Of a stretch of DNA of 64,000 bases, positions 23,301 to 37,834 are shown one piece after another. The number at the start of each line of letters is the position of its first letter. The stretch's first letter is position 1. This DNA comes from Portulaca oleracea. Taxonomy: Eukaryota > Streptophyta > Magnoliopsida > Caryophyllales > Portulacaceae. Both the position numbers and the translations under genes were made by a program. Location of the stretch: the NCBI GenBank assembly GCA_029582165.1, contig CM055872.1, positions 28,554,743 to 28,618,742 of the forward strand, written 5' to 3'. The notes under the pieces are model-generated. The model was not told the DNA's origin. It worked only from the letters and a program-made list of their open reading frames with translations, and ran no database searches.

Positions 23301-26300
23301 TACGGCACTCAGAATGCTATTGAAAATATCACTGATTGGTTTGCAAGCTGCTGAATACATCCCTATATATAGCTAATCCTAAGACAGTTTGATTAGAGGC
23401 ACTTAATCAACGTAACCTGCTAATCTCCCTTCTAATCTAGCTGCTGACCTAATTCAAATACATCATATTACAACTTATACTAACTAATACAATCCGGATA
23501 CATTTGAAAATAAAAGGAAAAACAAAGCTGGCTTCTGATTGGACCAAAACCCCAAAGGGTGGCAATTCTGACCAATTAGGGCCTTTCCTAGCTGGGAGGG
23601 TAATTCTTAAGTTACTATGGTAACTTTCCCGAGCCTTTCTAAGCTGGATGCAATCTCAACAGCTTAAGGAAGGTAGGGAAAGACTTAAATAACCCTCATT
23701 GTAGCTGAACAAAACAACTTGGCCTCAGAACTGAGGTTCTGGAAAAACTGATAACAAACAACCATGGCAGGGTTGCTTGTTCTGGTGCTTGTAACTTATG
23801 GCCTCCTTGCTCGAACATGCTGGAACTTGCTTGGGACTTGAAAATTGCATGTCAAGGAACAAAAATCTCCTAGGGACCTTTGACTGAATCTCACTCAATC
23901 CATAGATACGTAATCGAAAGATGCCGCTGACCGGTTTTTTGGAATTGGATTTGGCCTGAATAGCCAATGTTGGTGGAATGAGTGGTTGTGCTGGCCAAGA
24001 CTTGCCTTACCAAGGTGTAGCAAGCCTGGAAGGATGATGTTGGTGGACTGGTGGTTGCTATGGACTCCTTGATCTGTTGCTGAGGATGGAAGCCTGCTAT
24101 TTCTGCTGGAATTGCTCCAACAGCTGTTGAGTTTGGCACAGCTGGGCTTCCTGCTGACAATGCTGTGCTGAACATGCTGGTGTAGCTTCCTTGGGTGATG
24201 AAGATGATGTAGAAGCTGCTCGTGCTGTTGCTGTTGTTGAATCATCTCCATGCTCTTGGTCTGAACCTGCTGATGATGCTTGATCTGCTACTGGACTTGC
24301 TGGATGGTCTCCATCATCCTCCTCAAGTTGAGGAAAGTTTGTCCTCAAACTTGGAAGGTCTTCATGCTCTGGAAAATAGGGCCTTAGATCTGCAATGTTG
24401 AAGGTGGCACTCCCTCCATAATCTTCTGATAGATCCAACTTGTAGGCATTATCTCCTATTTTCTCCAGGACTTCAAATGGGCCATCTGCTCTTGGAGGGT
24501 GCTGGTAGCCAAATTGAGCTTCTTCACCATGGTTTCAAAGGCTGCATTGGTGCAATTGCCTCCATCAATGATCAAAGAATAGATTTTCCCACCAACTGTG
24601 CATCTGGTGTGGAAAATGTTTTCTCTTTGTTATGCTGCTTCATCCACTGCTGCACTGCTCAAGATCCTCTTGATCACAAGCATTTCTCCCTCACCAGGGC
24701 CTGCTTCAACCTCCTCACCATCATACACAGGGTCTCCATGGGGCTCTTCATACTGGTCTTCTTCCTCATAAGGCTCAGGATCAAGCAAAAGGGCTGCTTG
24801 AAACTCAGCCAAGGTGACTGCTCTTCTATTTGGACATTCAGATGCTATGTGTCCAAGACCTTGACACCCGAAGCATCTTCTTTCTGGGAAGGCTTTGCTG
24901 GTAGGGACTAGGATTCTTTGTGGGACACTTTGTGGCTGATTTTGAGGTGGTCTTGGGGTTGGATATCTGGCTTGAGGTAGGGGTGGGGGGGGGGGGTGGG
25001 TAGGTTCTTTGTGGGGGATTGTAAGGCTTGCTGTAGGGATTGGGCTTGGCTGGGGCATAGGGCTTGGCTGGGTATCTGCTGCTGTACTCCTTCACTCTAG
25101 CTTTCTTATGTTGTTCCACTTTGTGAGCCAAAGAACTTAGCTCATCCAGTCTATGTTACCTGGACTCGGGACACGGGTGTCCGACATGGACACGGATCCA
25201 AGGGTCCGACATGGCATCCCCAAAAATTACGGACACGGGGACACGGTATCCAAGGGTCCGACATGGCAGAGGAAACATAACCCCTAGTTAGCATAATATA
25301 TTTAATTATATTAAAAGTGAAATATTATTATTTTTAGAGACATTCTTAAAAATTATAAATCTAGGGATACTTTAATTTAAATTGATTTGGCCCATGTATA
25401 GTCGGCCCATATTTTAAAAAGCCCAAAAAATTACTACTACTTTAATTTTAAAATAATCAAAATAGAAAAAAGGAAACAATTCAAAAGTAAACCCTAGTCC
25501 AACGTCTGTTGAAGCCTCCCTCCCCCCACTTCCTTCTCTCTCCTCTCGCTCACGCCTCCTCCCCAGCCCCACCCTTCTCTCTCCTCACTTCAGTGAGAGA
25601 AATCTGTCTGGAAAACCAAGAAGACACTTCCGGCGACTGTTGACCGGAGAAAATCCACCGGTAGGGTCGCACAGTCCAGTCGACCAAAAGCCCCAAGCTA
25701 CCACACCGGTGGTTGTCCAATTGTTCGATCTAGGGTTTGCCAGGACTAGGGTTTCGTTCTTTGGCCGTGTCCAGCCATTTCGTCCAGGGTCCGCCACGGA
25801 TCCCGTGTCCGGATCCGTGTCGTGTCGTGTCGACCCTGGTACGGCAGCCCTAGTTGCCGTGTCTTCTGAAACTTCTTTCAAGTCAAACATCCTCTCTACA
25901 GTCTGTAACCAATCTAAGAATACATCAGGATCTAGCTCCCCTGCATACTCAGGTATATCAATCTTGAAATCTAGCTTTTCTATCATCCTGTCTTCCCTCA
26001 TTTCCTCCTTTTCAGTCTCACTCTGCTCCTCAGGTTCACTAATCCTAGGTGATCTCCTAACATATCTCCTCCTTCTGTGTATAGGCCTAGGACCTTGACC
26101 TCCTCTTCCTGTCCTACTAAAATGATTTTCACCTTCTCCTTCCTCCATCTCTTCATCAGTCTCTCTATTAAGCTCATTCCTATGCAATCTCATATAATAC
26201 TGTAATTGCTCACTCAAGAATTTCATTTTTTGCTCCATTTCTTCCTTCTCTTTCAAAGTTTGATCTAAGACTTCCTGAGGTGTTTTACTTGTTCCGGCCA

Positions 26301-29300
26301 TCTCAAACAATCACTAACAACACACTCCAAGATAGAACATAGTTTTGATACCAAGATGATGTATGCAAGCTCACAGAGATCAGAGTATTGAACTTACAAT
26401 ACACCACACAGAAACACTCACACTGGTGATGACTTCGAACAAAGCTAATTGAATGCAATTAGCTGGAATAGATGACAACCCAACAAGGAATTAAAAGGAT
26501 AGACTTGTATTTACTCTGATAGAGGCACACCACAGAATAAACACAAGGGCAAGGACTTAGTTACCTCAGCAGATGCAGGCACACCACCACTGAAGCAAGT
26601 AAGCTCTACACACACCACCAGGGTTGCCAATTCCTGGATACTGAAGTAGATTCAACCCAAATGAGAGTTTGCTGACACTCACAAACGAGAGGGTCAACTA
26701 CGGCACTCAGAATGCTATTGAAAATATCACTGATTGGTTTGCAAGCTGCTGAATACATCCCTATATATAGCTAATCCTAAGACAGTTTGATTAGAGGCAC
26801 TTAATCAACGTAACCTGCTAATCTCCCTTCTAATCTAGCTGCTGACCTAATTCAAATACATCATATTACAACTTATACTAACTAATACAATCCGGATACA
26901 TTTGAAAATAAAAGGAAAAACAAAGCTGGCTTCTGATTGGACCAAAACCCCAAAGGGTGGCAATTCTGACAAATTAGGGCCTTTCCTAGCTGGGAGGGTA
27001 ATTCTTTAGTTACTATGGTAACTTTCCCGGGCCTTTCTAAGCTGGATGTAATCTCAACAGCTTAAGGAAGGTAGGGAAAGACTTAAATAACCCTCATTGT
27101 AGCTGAACAAAACAACTTGGCCTCAGAACTGAGGTTCTGGAAAAACTGATAACAAACAACCATGGCAGGGTTGCTTATTCTGGTGCTTGTAACTTATGGC
27201 CTCCTTGCTCGAACATGCTGGAACTTACTTGGGACTTGAAAATTGCATGTCAAGGAACAAAAATCTCCCAGGGACCTTTGGCTGAATCTCACTCAATCCA
27301 TAGATACAAAATTGAGAAAGATGCCTGCGTGGACTGGTTTTGCTGGGAACTGGATTTGGCCTGGATAGCCAATGCTGGTGGAATGAGTGGTTGTGCTGGC
27401 CAGGACTTGCCTTACCCAGGTGTAGCAAGCCTGGATGGATGATGTTGGTGGACTGGTGGTTGCTGTGGACTCCTTGATCTGTTGCTGAGGATGGAAGCCT
27501 GCTATTTCTGCTGGAATTCCTCCAACAGCCGCTGAGTTTGGCACAACTGGGCTTCCTGCTGACAATGCTGGTGCTGAACATGTTGGTGTAGCTTCCTTGG
27601 GTGATGAAGATGATGTAGAAGCTGCTCATGCTGTTGCTGTTGCTGAATCATCTCCATGCTCTTGGTCTGAACCTGCTGATGATGCTTGATCTGCTATTGG
27701 GCTTGCTGGATGGTCTCCATCAATATGATTCATTGCTATTTCTGTTAATCATTTTGGGAAATCAGAGACTTGTCATGTCCAATTCAAAACCGTTGTTGGA
27801 TTCTCGGCTCTTTAACATGGGTATGGTTGAGTCCAAGTAACATAGGCTAGTGTACAAATGACAGAATCTGATCCTTTCTTTCCAAGTTTGGTCACCCTTT
27901 TGTATGGCCTTTTTGTTTTTTCTCTCTTTTTTTTCCTTTTTCATTTTGGGGGGGGGGGAAGGGTTGGATTGTGTGGTTTGAATGCTTTGATGTGGCGAAC
28001 CTTTTGAAGTTGTATATCATACTGAGTTCTTGCTTGGCATCATTGTAGCACTAGGCTGGCTAGTTTTTCCTGGGGAGTATAATGTTGGCACAAATGTTTG
28101 TTAGGGCAAGGATCCATCTACAAAGCCTTTCCTTGAAGTCTCCCTTCTTTCATCTGTATAGTTTGAACTTATTAGATTTTTGTTATATTCTGAAAAGTCT
28201 GAAAAACTTTAGAAGCTGAGATAGAACCCTGTCTATTAAATACAGATTTGAACTTTTAAGATTTTTGTTATATTCTGAAATGTCTGAAAAACTTTAGAAG
28301 TTGAGATAGAACCCTGTCTATTGAAAGTGATCTCTCTGAATTCCTGCTCCTTTTTCTGGGTGTCACAGATTTTAATGATCGCCATATGTAGTGTTGGGAG
28401 AAAAAGGATAAGGACAACAAGAGTACTTCCTCTTGTCTCCCACCATTACTTTACTTTCTCTTGCCTCCGACATTCACCATACTCTGTAGAGTTCGAAAGA
28501 GCACAGAGAAGAGTAACAATTTCCAAGTTGTTGGATTTGTTTTTTTACCATATTTATACACAACTTCATCGATATTTTGGAGTTTCTAAGTTGTAGTCAT
28601 TCGGAATTTTTAACAAATTCTTTTTGAAGTGGGAATTTAATTTATCACCTGCCCTCGACCAATTTCTAACAAGAGGCTTGAAATGTTACCATTTTAGTGA
28701 TCTACATAATATTATAAAACTAAGTGATATAACAAAACCTTTCTATTCTATAACTTAAGGCCCTGTTTGGCAATCAACTGTTGGCTGTTTGTATTAGTTG
28801 TTAGCAGTTAGCTGTTTGAATTATCTATTTGACTTAGCTATTTAAATTAATTGTTTGCACGTATAGTGTTTGGTAAAATTAGCTATTACAGAAATAGTTA
28901 TTGTTAAAAGCTATTTGGAATAGCTTTTTGAAAAACAACTTTTTGAGTCCAAAATGCCAACTCAAAAAGCTATTTTTTTTTTTGAAACTCAAAACCAAAC
29001 TATATTCATGAACTGTTCAAAAAGTTACACATATCTAAACTAGCTAGATCATTGACAAGATCCGACACTCTCAACTCCCACACACGGTCCCCATAACATA
29101 TGGGTTGTATGTGAGCTAAGGCATGAGCGACTCTATTGCCTTCCCTCCTAATAAAAGACCAAGCGACAAAATCAAAAGATTTACAAGTATCTAGGATATC
29201 AGTAATAATGAACCCTAAGAAAGAATTTGGAATGTCTAATTTCTTCAACTTGGAAATTAAGGAGAGGTAATCACCTTCAACTAGAATTCTCCTCAACCCA

Positions 29301-32300
29301 TTGTCTCTAGCACACCGAAGCCCAAAGAGACAGGCCCGGGCTTCTTCAATCTCAGGCCCAGCCCATCCATCTTCTTGTTGGGCACCAGCCAGCAAAATTT
29401 CTCCCATATTATCTCTAACTATAAAACCCCTACCACTATCACCTAGGTTTAGTTTACCCCCATCAAAGTTTAATTTTGTCTTACCAGACGAAGGGGGCTC
29501 CCAGCTTCTGCTACTAACTTCGTCCTTCTCCTCCTTCATATGCAACTCCCTGTAGCTTTCCACAAAAATCCTTGCCCGAGCAGCCCCCTCATGCACTTTA
29601 CCTTTAGGATCCCCGAAAATCCAGCTGTTTTGAATATTCCAGATCTCCCACATAATGGCTATGAAGATCACATACTTTGCCTTATCCAACTCTTTCTCAA
29701 CGACTTCAAGAGTATCTATTATTGAAGGAGATATGTTTGCCCAGAACTTATCCTCTACACCGCTTCCCATCCAAACTTCAACTGCTAGAGGGCAAAAAAA
29801 CATGGTATTTAACCTCAAAAAGCTCTTTTTGCTCCGAAAAGCTATGTTGCCAAATGAGGCCTAATCCTTTGATACTTTAGCATAAAGCTTTTTGGTATTT
29901 AAGTTGGCTAACTGCATGTTTAGCCAAGCTTTTTGGGAGCTTTTAGATGGAAAAAGCTGAAATCACGCCAAACATGAAGATTTTCTAAAATAGTTTCCAA
30001 CTTTGTAGAAGCTAAAATTAGCTTCCAAGATCCCTAGAAGTTGAAGTTACATTTTGTAGCTTTTAACTTCTAGTTTCTTGGGAGCTACTAAGGAAATTTA
30101 AGGAAGTTACTTTTTCCACAAATATATTTGAACTTTCCTAGGAAGGAAATTATATGTATTTTTCTATTTGTAAGATATTTCTAATTTCTTGTGAGGAAAC
30201 CCTATTTTCTTGTATTATTTGATTTTAAATTTTCATATTTGTTAGTATAAAATATGTAATGCTTGATAATAATATTTTCTTGCTTAGATAGAGTTCAATT
30301 TAATTATTTCATATAAATTACATAAAACTTTTGAAGAAGAACCGCTGCAAGTAATTTTAAAAATAAATAGAAAATAAAATATTAAAAGAAAGAAATTAAA
30401 GGTGTATAACTATTAAATATAAATAAAATAGTATAATGAGAAATTAAATATGTATTATAAATTGTAAAAAGTGAATAAATAAAAAGAATCTAATACATTT
30501 CTGGGTTATAAAGTAGTAAAAATTAGTATTTATTAGTAAAACACTAGGTAATAGTTTCTACTTTTAAAAAAAGGGTTTTTGGATGATAGTAGACTGAACT
30601 TTTGGGGTATTGGACAATAATGCATTGAACTTTGAGGAGTGTTAAGACAATAATGCACCCGAAATGATTTTGATGATGGTTGACTTGGTGGCGATCTTAC
30701 AGGGCGGGCCGAGAAGATAAATTGGCTAAATAATATCTAAATTTATGATATGTCAGCTAATCTACACAAGTAAAGGTGATTTTATACTACTACAACAACA
30801 ATATCTCCGCGAAAACACGTTTAAGCAAATGTGATTTTATGTTCTTTTTACTCTTTTCATAGTTGATTCCCTTTGCTGATGTGTGGATTAGCTGACATGT
30901 CATAAATTTAAATATTTTTGGGCCATTCCATTTCCTCCACCTGCTAAGTACGATTGTCACCGAGTCTGTCGAAATCGTTCTAGGTGCATTATTGTTCAAC
31001 ACCCCCCCAAAGTACAGTGTATTATTGTCCAACGTTAAAGTTCAGTATATTATTGTCCAACACCCCAAAAGTTCAATATATTAGCATCCGAAAACCTTTT
31101 AAAAAAATAGTTCTATAACATGCATATTTATCGACATAGTTTCTGTAAAACTGTTCCTAAAAAATTATTTTGAAGAAGTAGTAGCGTGGCCAAACACTCC
31201 CAAATACCAAACTTGTGAAAGTACAACGAAACCCCTCAAATGCCTCAAAACAAAAGAGGGTTTTGGCATATTTTGTCTCCTTATTAAACAATATGTCTTG
31301 TTGTAAAAAGTCAGGTTTTTTTCTTTAACCTGAAAACAATGAGGTATGGCGTGTGAACATCTATAACCTTCAGGCATTTTTTTTTGGATAGGAACATAAC
31401 CTTCACGTGTTAAGCCACAATGTATGGAATGCCAGCTCACTAGGCATTCTGCTGATGGATACGAATGAGTAACTAACTACTGGAGGGTTCTTTCTGATCT
31501 TTTATTGAGACCAGCTGAGCTGGATAAAACTTGCAAGGCATCTTCTTCAGTTTCATGCACTATGCATTGGATGTCTTATGACCTCTGCACATTAGACCAA
31601 TCTGTATTCTTGAGGAATTGGGTTTAATGTTGTTGATAATGGCATGCTATATTGTTTGACTGGTCATGCCCCCTTTTCTGGTCTTTTCTTGCCCTGATCT
31701 TAATGAGTGATTTCGAGTAACTCATTTTTTTCCACAGGATCATAGATGTTCATTGTGTGCTATTTTTCCAGTTGCAGTTGAAACACCCCACACCCTGTTC
31801 AGACACTATATGTACTGAAATTATGTTGGAGAGAACTAAGTCCTTGACACTAAAGCTGGGATTTTTTGCAGGAAAAAGTTGGCCAGCCTAGACAAAGATC
31901 GTCAGGATCTGCTGCAGACCATCGATGCTTTGCTAGAAGGTTTGTGGTCTATGAATTCTTTAAATTCACAATTGTTTAGAGTGCCAAATTGGCTGAACGC
32001 CTGCTTTTCTGAATTATAATCCTTGCTCCACTCATCTGAAGTTTAGATCATATCTTGAAGTGAGTTTGAATAGAACATATGGAGTTGTTGCGGGCAAAAC
32101 TGAATGCTAAACCATGCTGCAGACAGTACCATGACAAATGATTCACGAAACTTTAGTAGTTCACTGGAAGTAATTTCATAACTGTCACCAGTCAATTGTA
32201 GGTTATTTTGTATTTCTATATGCATAAGCTCATTCACGGGTATGACAAGACTGCATTTGATAGACCTTCAACATTGGTCTTATTTTCATGGAATTGGTTG

Positions 32301-32759
32301 GATATGACTACAACTATGTAATTTCTGCAGAGAAGAGATTACTACAATCTAAATTTCAGAAAGCTTCTGCTATTGGAGTTACAGAAGATATTAACAAGGG
32401 ACATGCAAAGAGGGATGCTTCAATTTCTACGAATGATCTAGGTTTGTCTCTGATCTTTCCTCTATTAAGTTTGCGTCATCAACTGGTGTTCATCAAGAAA
32501 GCTTTTGAAAGTAATATGAACCGACCCTTGGTGTGCACTTATGTTGATGATCATCTAGCAGTTATTTTCCAACAAGCATGAGATAAGCCCTTTCCTCTCC
32601 TTTCTATGCTTAATGTAATATGATTGGTGTCAAGAAAAGTGGTATTGTGTATTGATGCAAACAGTTGCAGGTGACAATGTTTACTTTTATTATTTATGGT
32701 AGTCAAAGCAGAATATCACTCTCTGTTTAAGGATTAATGCATACTTGAGACACAACTAC

Positions 32760-32803
<44 letters not shown>

Positions 32804-35800
32804 TGGAAAATCTAAAAGAACTTCCATAGACAAAAACGAGTACAAGATACTCGGGCATACTTGAGGGGCCAACAATGAGATCAGACCCAGGATCAAAACA
32901 AGTTAACCAACGACACAATGATTCAAACAACTACCACGACCAAACCAAAGACTATTACAACCTCAAAGTAATATCAGATTTGATGAACAAACATATACTT
33001 AAGTAAGAGTGCTCAATATTTTGATGCACTCTCCTATTTCTCTCACCACATATATGATATACGATTGATGCAAGGGTTAATTTCTTGTGCCGACCTTCAA
33101 ATTCAGCAGTCCTCCAATCATGCAAATTCCAGGCTTCCCAATTAGGAGTAAATTACATTTACCCTACCTGAGATTTGCGGTAATAATTTTTACACACCCC
33201 ACATTTGTTGAATCATCAAAGATTTGACCTTTTCGAACTTGAAATAATTTTTACCTTAGTTCACAATAGCTCTAAGTTTTTTATATGCTACCTGAAATTT
33301 GACGTAATAATTATTACACACCCCATTTTCGTTAAATAACTTTTACCTTACCTCACATAAATTGTAAGTGTTTTTACCCTACTTGAGGTTTGTTGTAAAT
33401 GTTATTGCAACACTACAACATAACAAGGATGTCACGACTTAACAGAGCGATCTATATCGTATTGGACGCAGAATTTTTTCACGCGATAACTTATATAATG
33501 AAGCGTTTAGCTAGGATTAGGGGTTTTCTTTATTTATCACTTTTTATTTTATTTTTAATGTGAATAACTTAAGTCATGATGTACGAATCTATAACTAGCT
33601 ATGTATGGGTAGATTCACATTTTGATGGAAATCGACAACTACGAAAGGGTTTAGGATTGATCTACATGATCGGCAGTGCAGAGGATAGTAAGAGAGGAAT
33701 GAGAGGTTAGGGAAAGTTTAATGGATCATAGATGATAGAGACTGAGATTTCATTGTAGATTACTTCCTGTTTGGTTCCTAGGATGACATTTCATGACATT
33801 CAAATGTTATTTTGGATTCTAGATCTTCAGTAGTAAAGGTGGATATCGAAGATCTAGATTTTCAGTAACACTTATTGCCATAACAAGTTAAGTAAAACCA
33901 CTTACGACTATTGTGAGGTAGGGTAAAAATTATTTCACAAAGGTGGTTTGTATAATAATTATTACGATAAACCTCGGGTAGGATGAAAAACACTCGGAGC
34001 TTATGTGAGGTAAGGTAAAAATTATTTCACAAATGTGGGGTGTGTAAAAATTATTACAGCAAATCTCCGATAGGGTAAATGTAATTGACTCCAATTAGAA
34101 GAAATTCCAAATTGATCATGCCAAATCTTATGACCAACCTGCCTTGAAAACTCACAGTCAAATGTTCATTTGATTCACAATCTTTATTGCACATGTAGCA
34201 ACGGTTTGCTAGCTGCTGCCCAAACATTTGTAATCGAACTAATTAGGTTTTTACCCATTGAGGTTTTGTGAAAGTAGGGTTTTAGCCCTAAAGTTTTAAA
34301 AATTAGTTTTATCCTATCTTAAGTTTGAATCAACTAATAATTAACCCACCTAACCTTTGTATTAAAGATTAAATACAACCTTTTCAGATTAAATTGTTGA
34401 TAAAATTAATGTTAATTCACAAAATTACCCTTAACATAAAAGACTCATATTTCCTTGGTCCCTTCACTATGCTTTCTGCCTCTCATTCTCCAGAACACGA
34501 TTGTACTTCATCATTTTTCCCCGTATTTCTTCTCTAATTTTCCAAAATGTTGCAATTGTGAATTCCTATCTCATTCTCAGTGTCTGTTTGCATATTCATA
34601 TGAAGGTATACTTTTTTTTTCTTCGGTCACTTGTTCTGTCATTCTTACTTGATTTGAAATTTTTATAGCCAGTCGAATTTCATTCAAATTAGGGTTCAAG
34701 TTAGGGTTATTTTTCGTTCAATTCCTCTTTCATGTTTTTTTTTTTGAAACGAACTGATTAATTTTTTTTGGAGAGGTAAAGTTGTCTTTTCATGTTTTTA
34801 ATTAGGGTTATTTTAGATTTTTCATATCATTCTACAGGGGTAAAATTGCCATTCACCGGAAAAGGAGTAAAATAACAAAATGTTCAAACTTCAAGTAGGA
34901 TAAACCTAATTTTCCAAATTTTGGGGATAAAATTCAACTTTCACTAAACCTCAGTGGGTAAAATCCTAATTTGTTCCTTTGTAATCTGTCTACTGTCAAC
35001 AACCGTTTCTGAATTGTCATCCAACAAATAAACGCGCACTTTGGTATCTTGGGGTTACACCATATCAGTTTATGCCATGATTATCACACATACTACCTTC
35101 GTGAAATAATTTTTACCTTACCTTACAATAGTTGTAAGTGATATTTATTTAATTTGTTATAGCAATAAGTGTTATTGAAAATCTAGATCCTCGATTTCCA
35201 CCTTTACTAATTACTACTGAAGATCTAGAATCCAAGATGACATTTGAATGCCATGAAATGTCATCCTAGGAACAAAACAGGAAGCAATTTACAATGAAAT
35301 CTCAGTCTCCATCATCTATGCTCCATTAAACATTCCCTAACCTCCCATTCCTCCCTTACTACCCTCTCCACTGCCGATCACATCAATCCTAAACTCTTTG
35401 ATGATTGTCGATTTCCACTAGAATGTGAATCTACCCATACATAACTAGTTATTGATTCATACATGTCATGATTTAAGTTATTGACAATAAAAAGATAAAT
35501 AAATAAAAAGTGATAAAATAAAGAATACCCCATCTCCAAGCTAAACGCTTCATTATATATCAGTCACGTGAAAATATTCTGCAACCAATACGATATCGAT
35601 CGCTCAGTTAAGTCGTCGTATCCTTGTTATGTTGTAGTGTTGCAGTAACACTTGCAACAAACCTAGGTAGGTTTATGTGAGGTAAGGTAAAAATTATTTC
35701 ACAAAGGTAGGGTGTGATAATTATTACGCCAAACTTCAGGTAGGATAAAGAAACACTTAGAGCTATTGTGAGGTAAGGTAAAAATTATTTCACAAATGTG

Positions 35801-37372
35801 GGGTGTGAAAATTATTACAGCAAATCTCAGGTAGGGTAAATGTAATTTATTCATATATATTCAGCCCAACTTTTAAAAAGCCCAAAAAAATACTTTCACT
35901 TTAATTTTAAAATAATCAAAATAAAAAAATGGAAATAAATCAAAAGAAAACCCTAGGCTCAACTCTAATTGTGACTGAACTGTTCCCGCCTCCCTCCCCC
36001 CAGCCCCTTCTCTCTCATCTGTTTCTGTCTTTCTGGAGTTAAAGAAGCAAAAACTGCAGTGAGAGAAATCTCTCAAGGAATACCAAGAAGATGCACTTCC
36101 GGCGACTACTGGCCGGAGAAAACCGACCGGTGGGGTTGCACAATCCAGTCGACTAAAAGCCCCCAACTACCACCCCGAATACCCACCAATTGGTTGTCCA
36201 ATTGTTCGATCTAGGGTTTGCCATGATTAGGGTTTCGTTCTTTGGCTGTGTCCTGCGATTCCGCCCAGGGTCCGGTCCGCCACGGGTCCTGTGTCCGTTC
36301 GTGTTGACCCTGGTACGTCAACCCTAATTGTCGAGTCCAGGTAACGTAGTATATATGTACGGTTTTGCTATACGTCGCCCTAAGGGGGACATATAAGAGG
36401 TATCTTGTCCATTTATAATATTTGAATTTGTCATTGCATATATTTCTTATGATATGTTATCTAAAATAATATATACAAAGATAATAAAATGGAATTTACT
36501 AATGTTTAAAATGAAAATCAAAGATATTACATATTAGTTTCCGAAAGTTGACCAACGCTAAACTGGCTATGATAATCCATCATGCACCCAACCTTCTTCC
36601 AACCCAACTCCAGCTACCATTAATAATTCGTCGGCATTTCGAGACTCAATGATAATGATTTTTCACATACTAAAATCTTAGGGTATTAGGGGGGTTCTTC
36701 TTTTTCCTCAATATGCTGAAGGTAATATTTTTTGTTATATCACTCCCGACGAATTTGGTCTCTCACAAGTATTGGCTTAGTTTTTCATTGGTAGTCCAAA
36801 GTTTTTATTTCATGCTTTTGCCCATGATCACAAATGAGGGCCTACTGGCTACCAAATCTGCACAGTGAGAGCTATTCCTCTCAAAAAATCATGGATGAAG
36901 ACGAAAATTTATTGGATGCCATGACTATTTATTGAAGGTTTTGGAAAATCCAATGACGGCCAACATTCTTCCCAAATTGTGTTGATGGTTTGTCCAATTG
37001 TCCACACTCTTATGATTGGCAACGTTGAATTCCCAGAATGAAAAGTTACGCAAATGTAGAGTTCATCTTTAGGCTAAAAGTGGGGATTTAAAAGCAATAT
37101 GCTACACTCCATCAAATGACAAGAATGTTATTTAGGCAAGAATGCAAGAGACGTCAGAAATAAGGGAATGTGATTATGATTTATTTTAGGGAATACATGG
37201 TAAGAATTTTCAGTTGAATTAGGAAATTAAATTTTAACTAGTTGACAATCTATTTTAAGAATTTAAATTATAAACAAATTAATGAATTATATATTAAGAA
37301 AGATTCTAAATTTTAATTGAATACGATATCCCTTATACGTCGCCTTTAAGGGCGACGTATAGCAAAACCGAT

Positions 37373-37410
<38 letters not shown>

Positions 37411-37834
37411 GAGATTTTCCATTACCAAAACCAAGTACAAGATACCCGGGCATACCCGAGAGTCCTAACATACGATCCGGCCACCGAAGCAAGATCAAAA
37501 CAAGAAAAGTCCAAAAACAAAGGCTTTAGTAAAGCCTCAAAGATATATCAGATTTGATCAAACTACAAATTGTAGAGACCTCCCTGTGAGAATTCTGATG
37601 ATATCTCCTGTTGCGTTCTCCCCAAACATGATATATGATCGTACTTGGGGCTAATCTTCTATCCTTGCCTCTGAACCCAGCTTGCGCCCAATTCTGTGAG
37701 GTCCAGTTTTCCCATTCTGGTTGAGACTTAAAGAGCTCAGACCAAACAAAGAGAACTCACACTCAAAAAACAAGTGATTGTTCGATTCAGGTGCACATTC
37801 ACACAGCAGACATCTATTTGCCATTTGCACACTG

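Larger units (their letters stand above)
22960..27722 (-). mobile_element. Non-autonomous Ty3/gypsy element with two LTRs in BLI intron 7
   Basis: A perfect 5-bp duplication ATATG flanks it (22955-22959, 27723-27727). Two direct repeats, 22960-24316 (1,357 bp) and 26357-27722 (1,366 bp), are near-identical and start TGATG, end CATCA. The internal region (24317-26356) reads on the - strand: primer-binding site, gag with zinc knuckle, protease start, then directly the integrase C-terminus and polypurine tract. RT, RNase H and the integrase core are missing, so movement would need proteins in trans. High LTR similarity implies fairly recent insertion. Antisense to BLI. Confidence 0.92.

Noticed and set aside
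24477..24911. 144-codon + strand ORF
   Set aside because: Antisense of the gypsy gag/protease region, which has the real motifs (CCHC, DGG).
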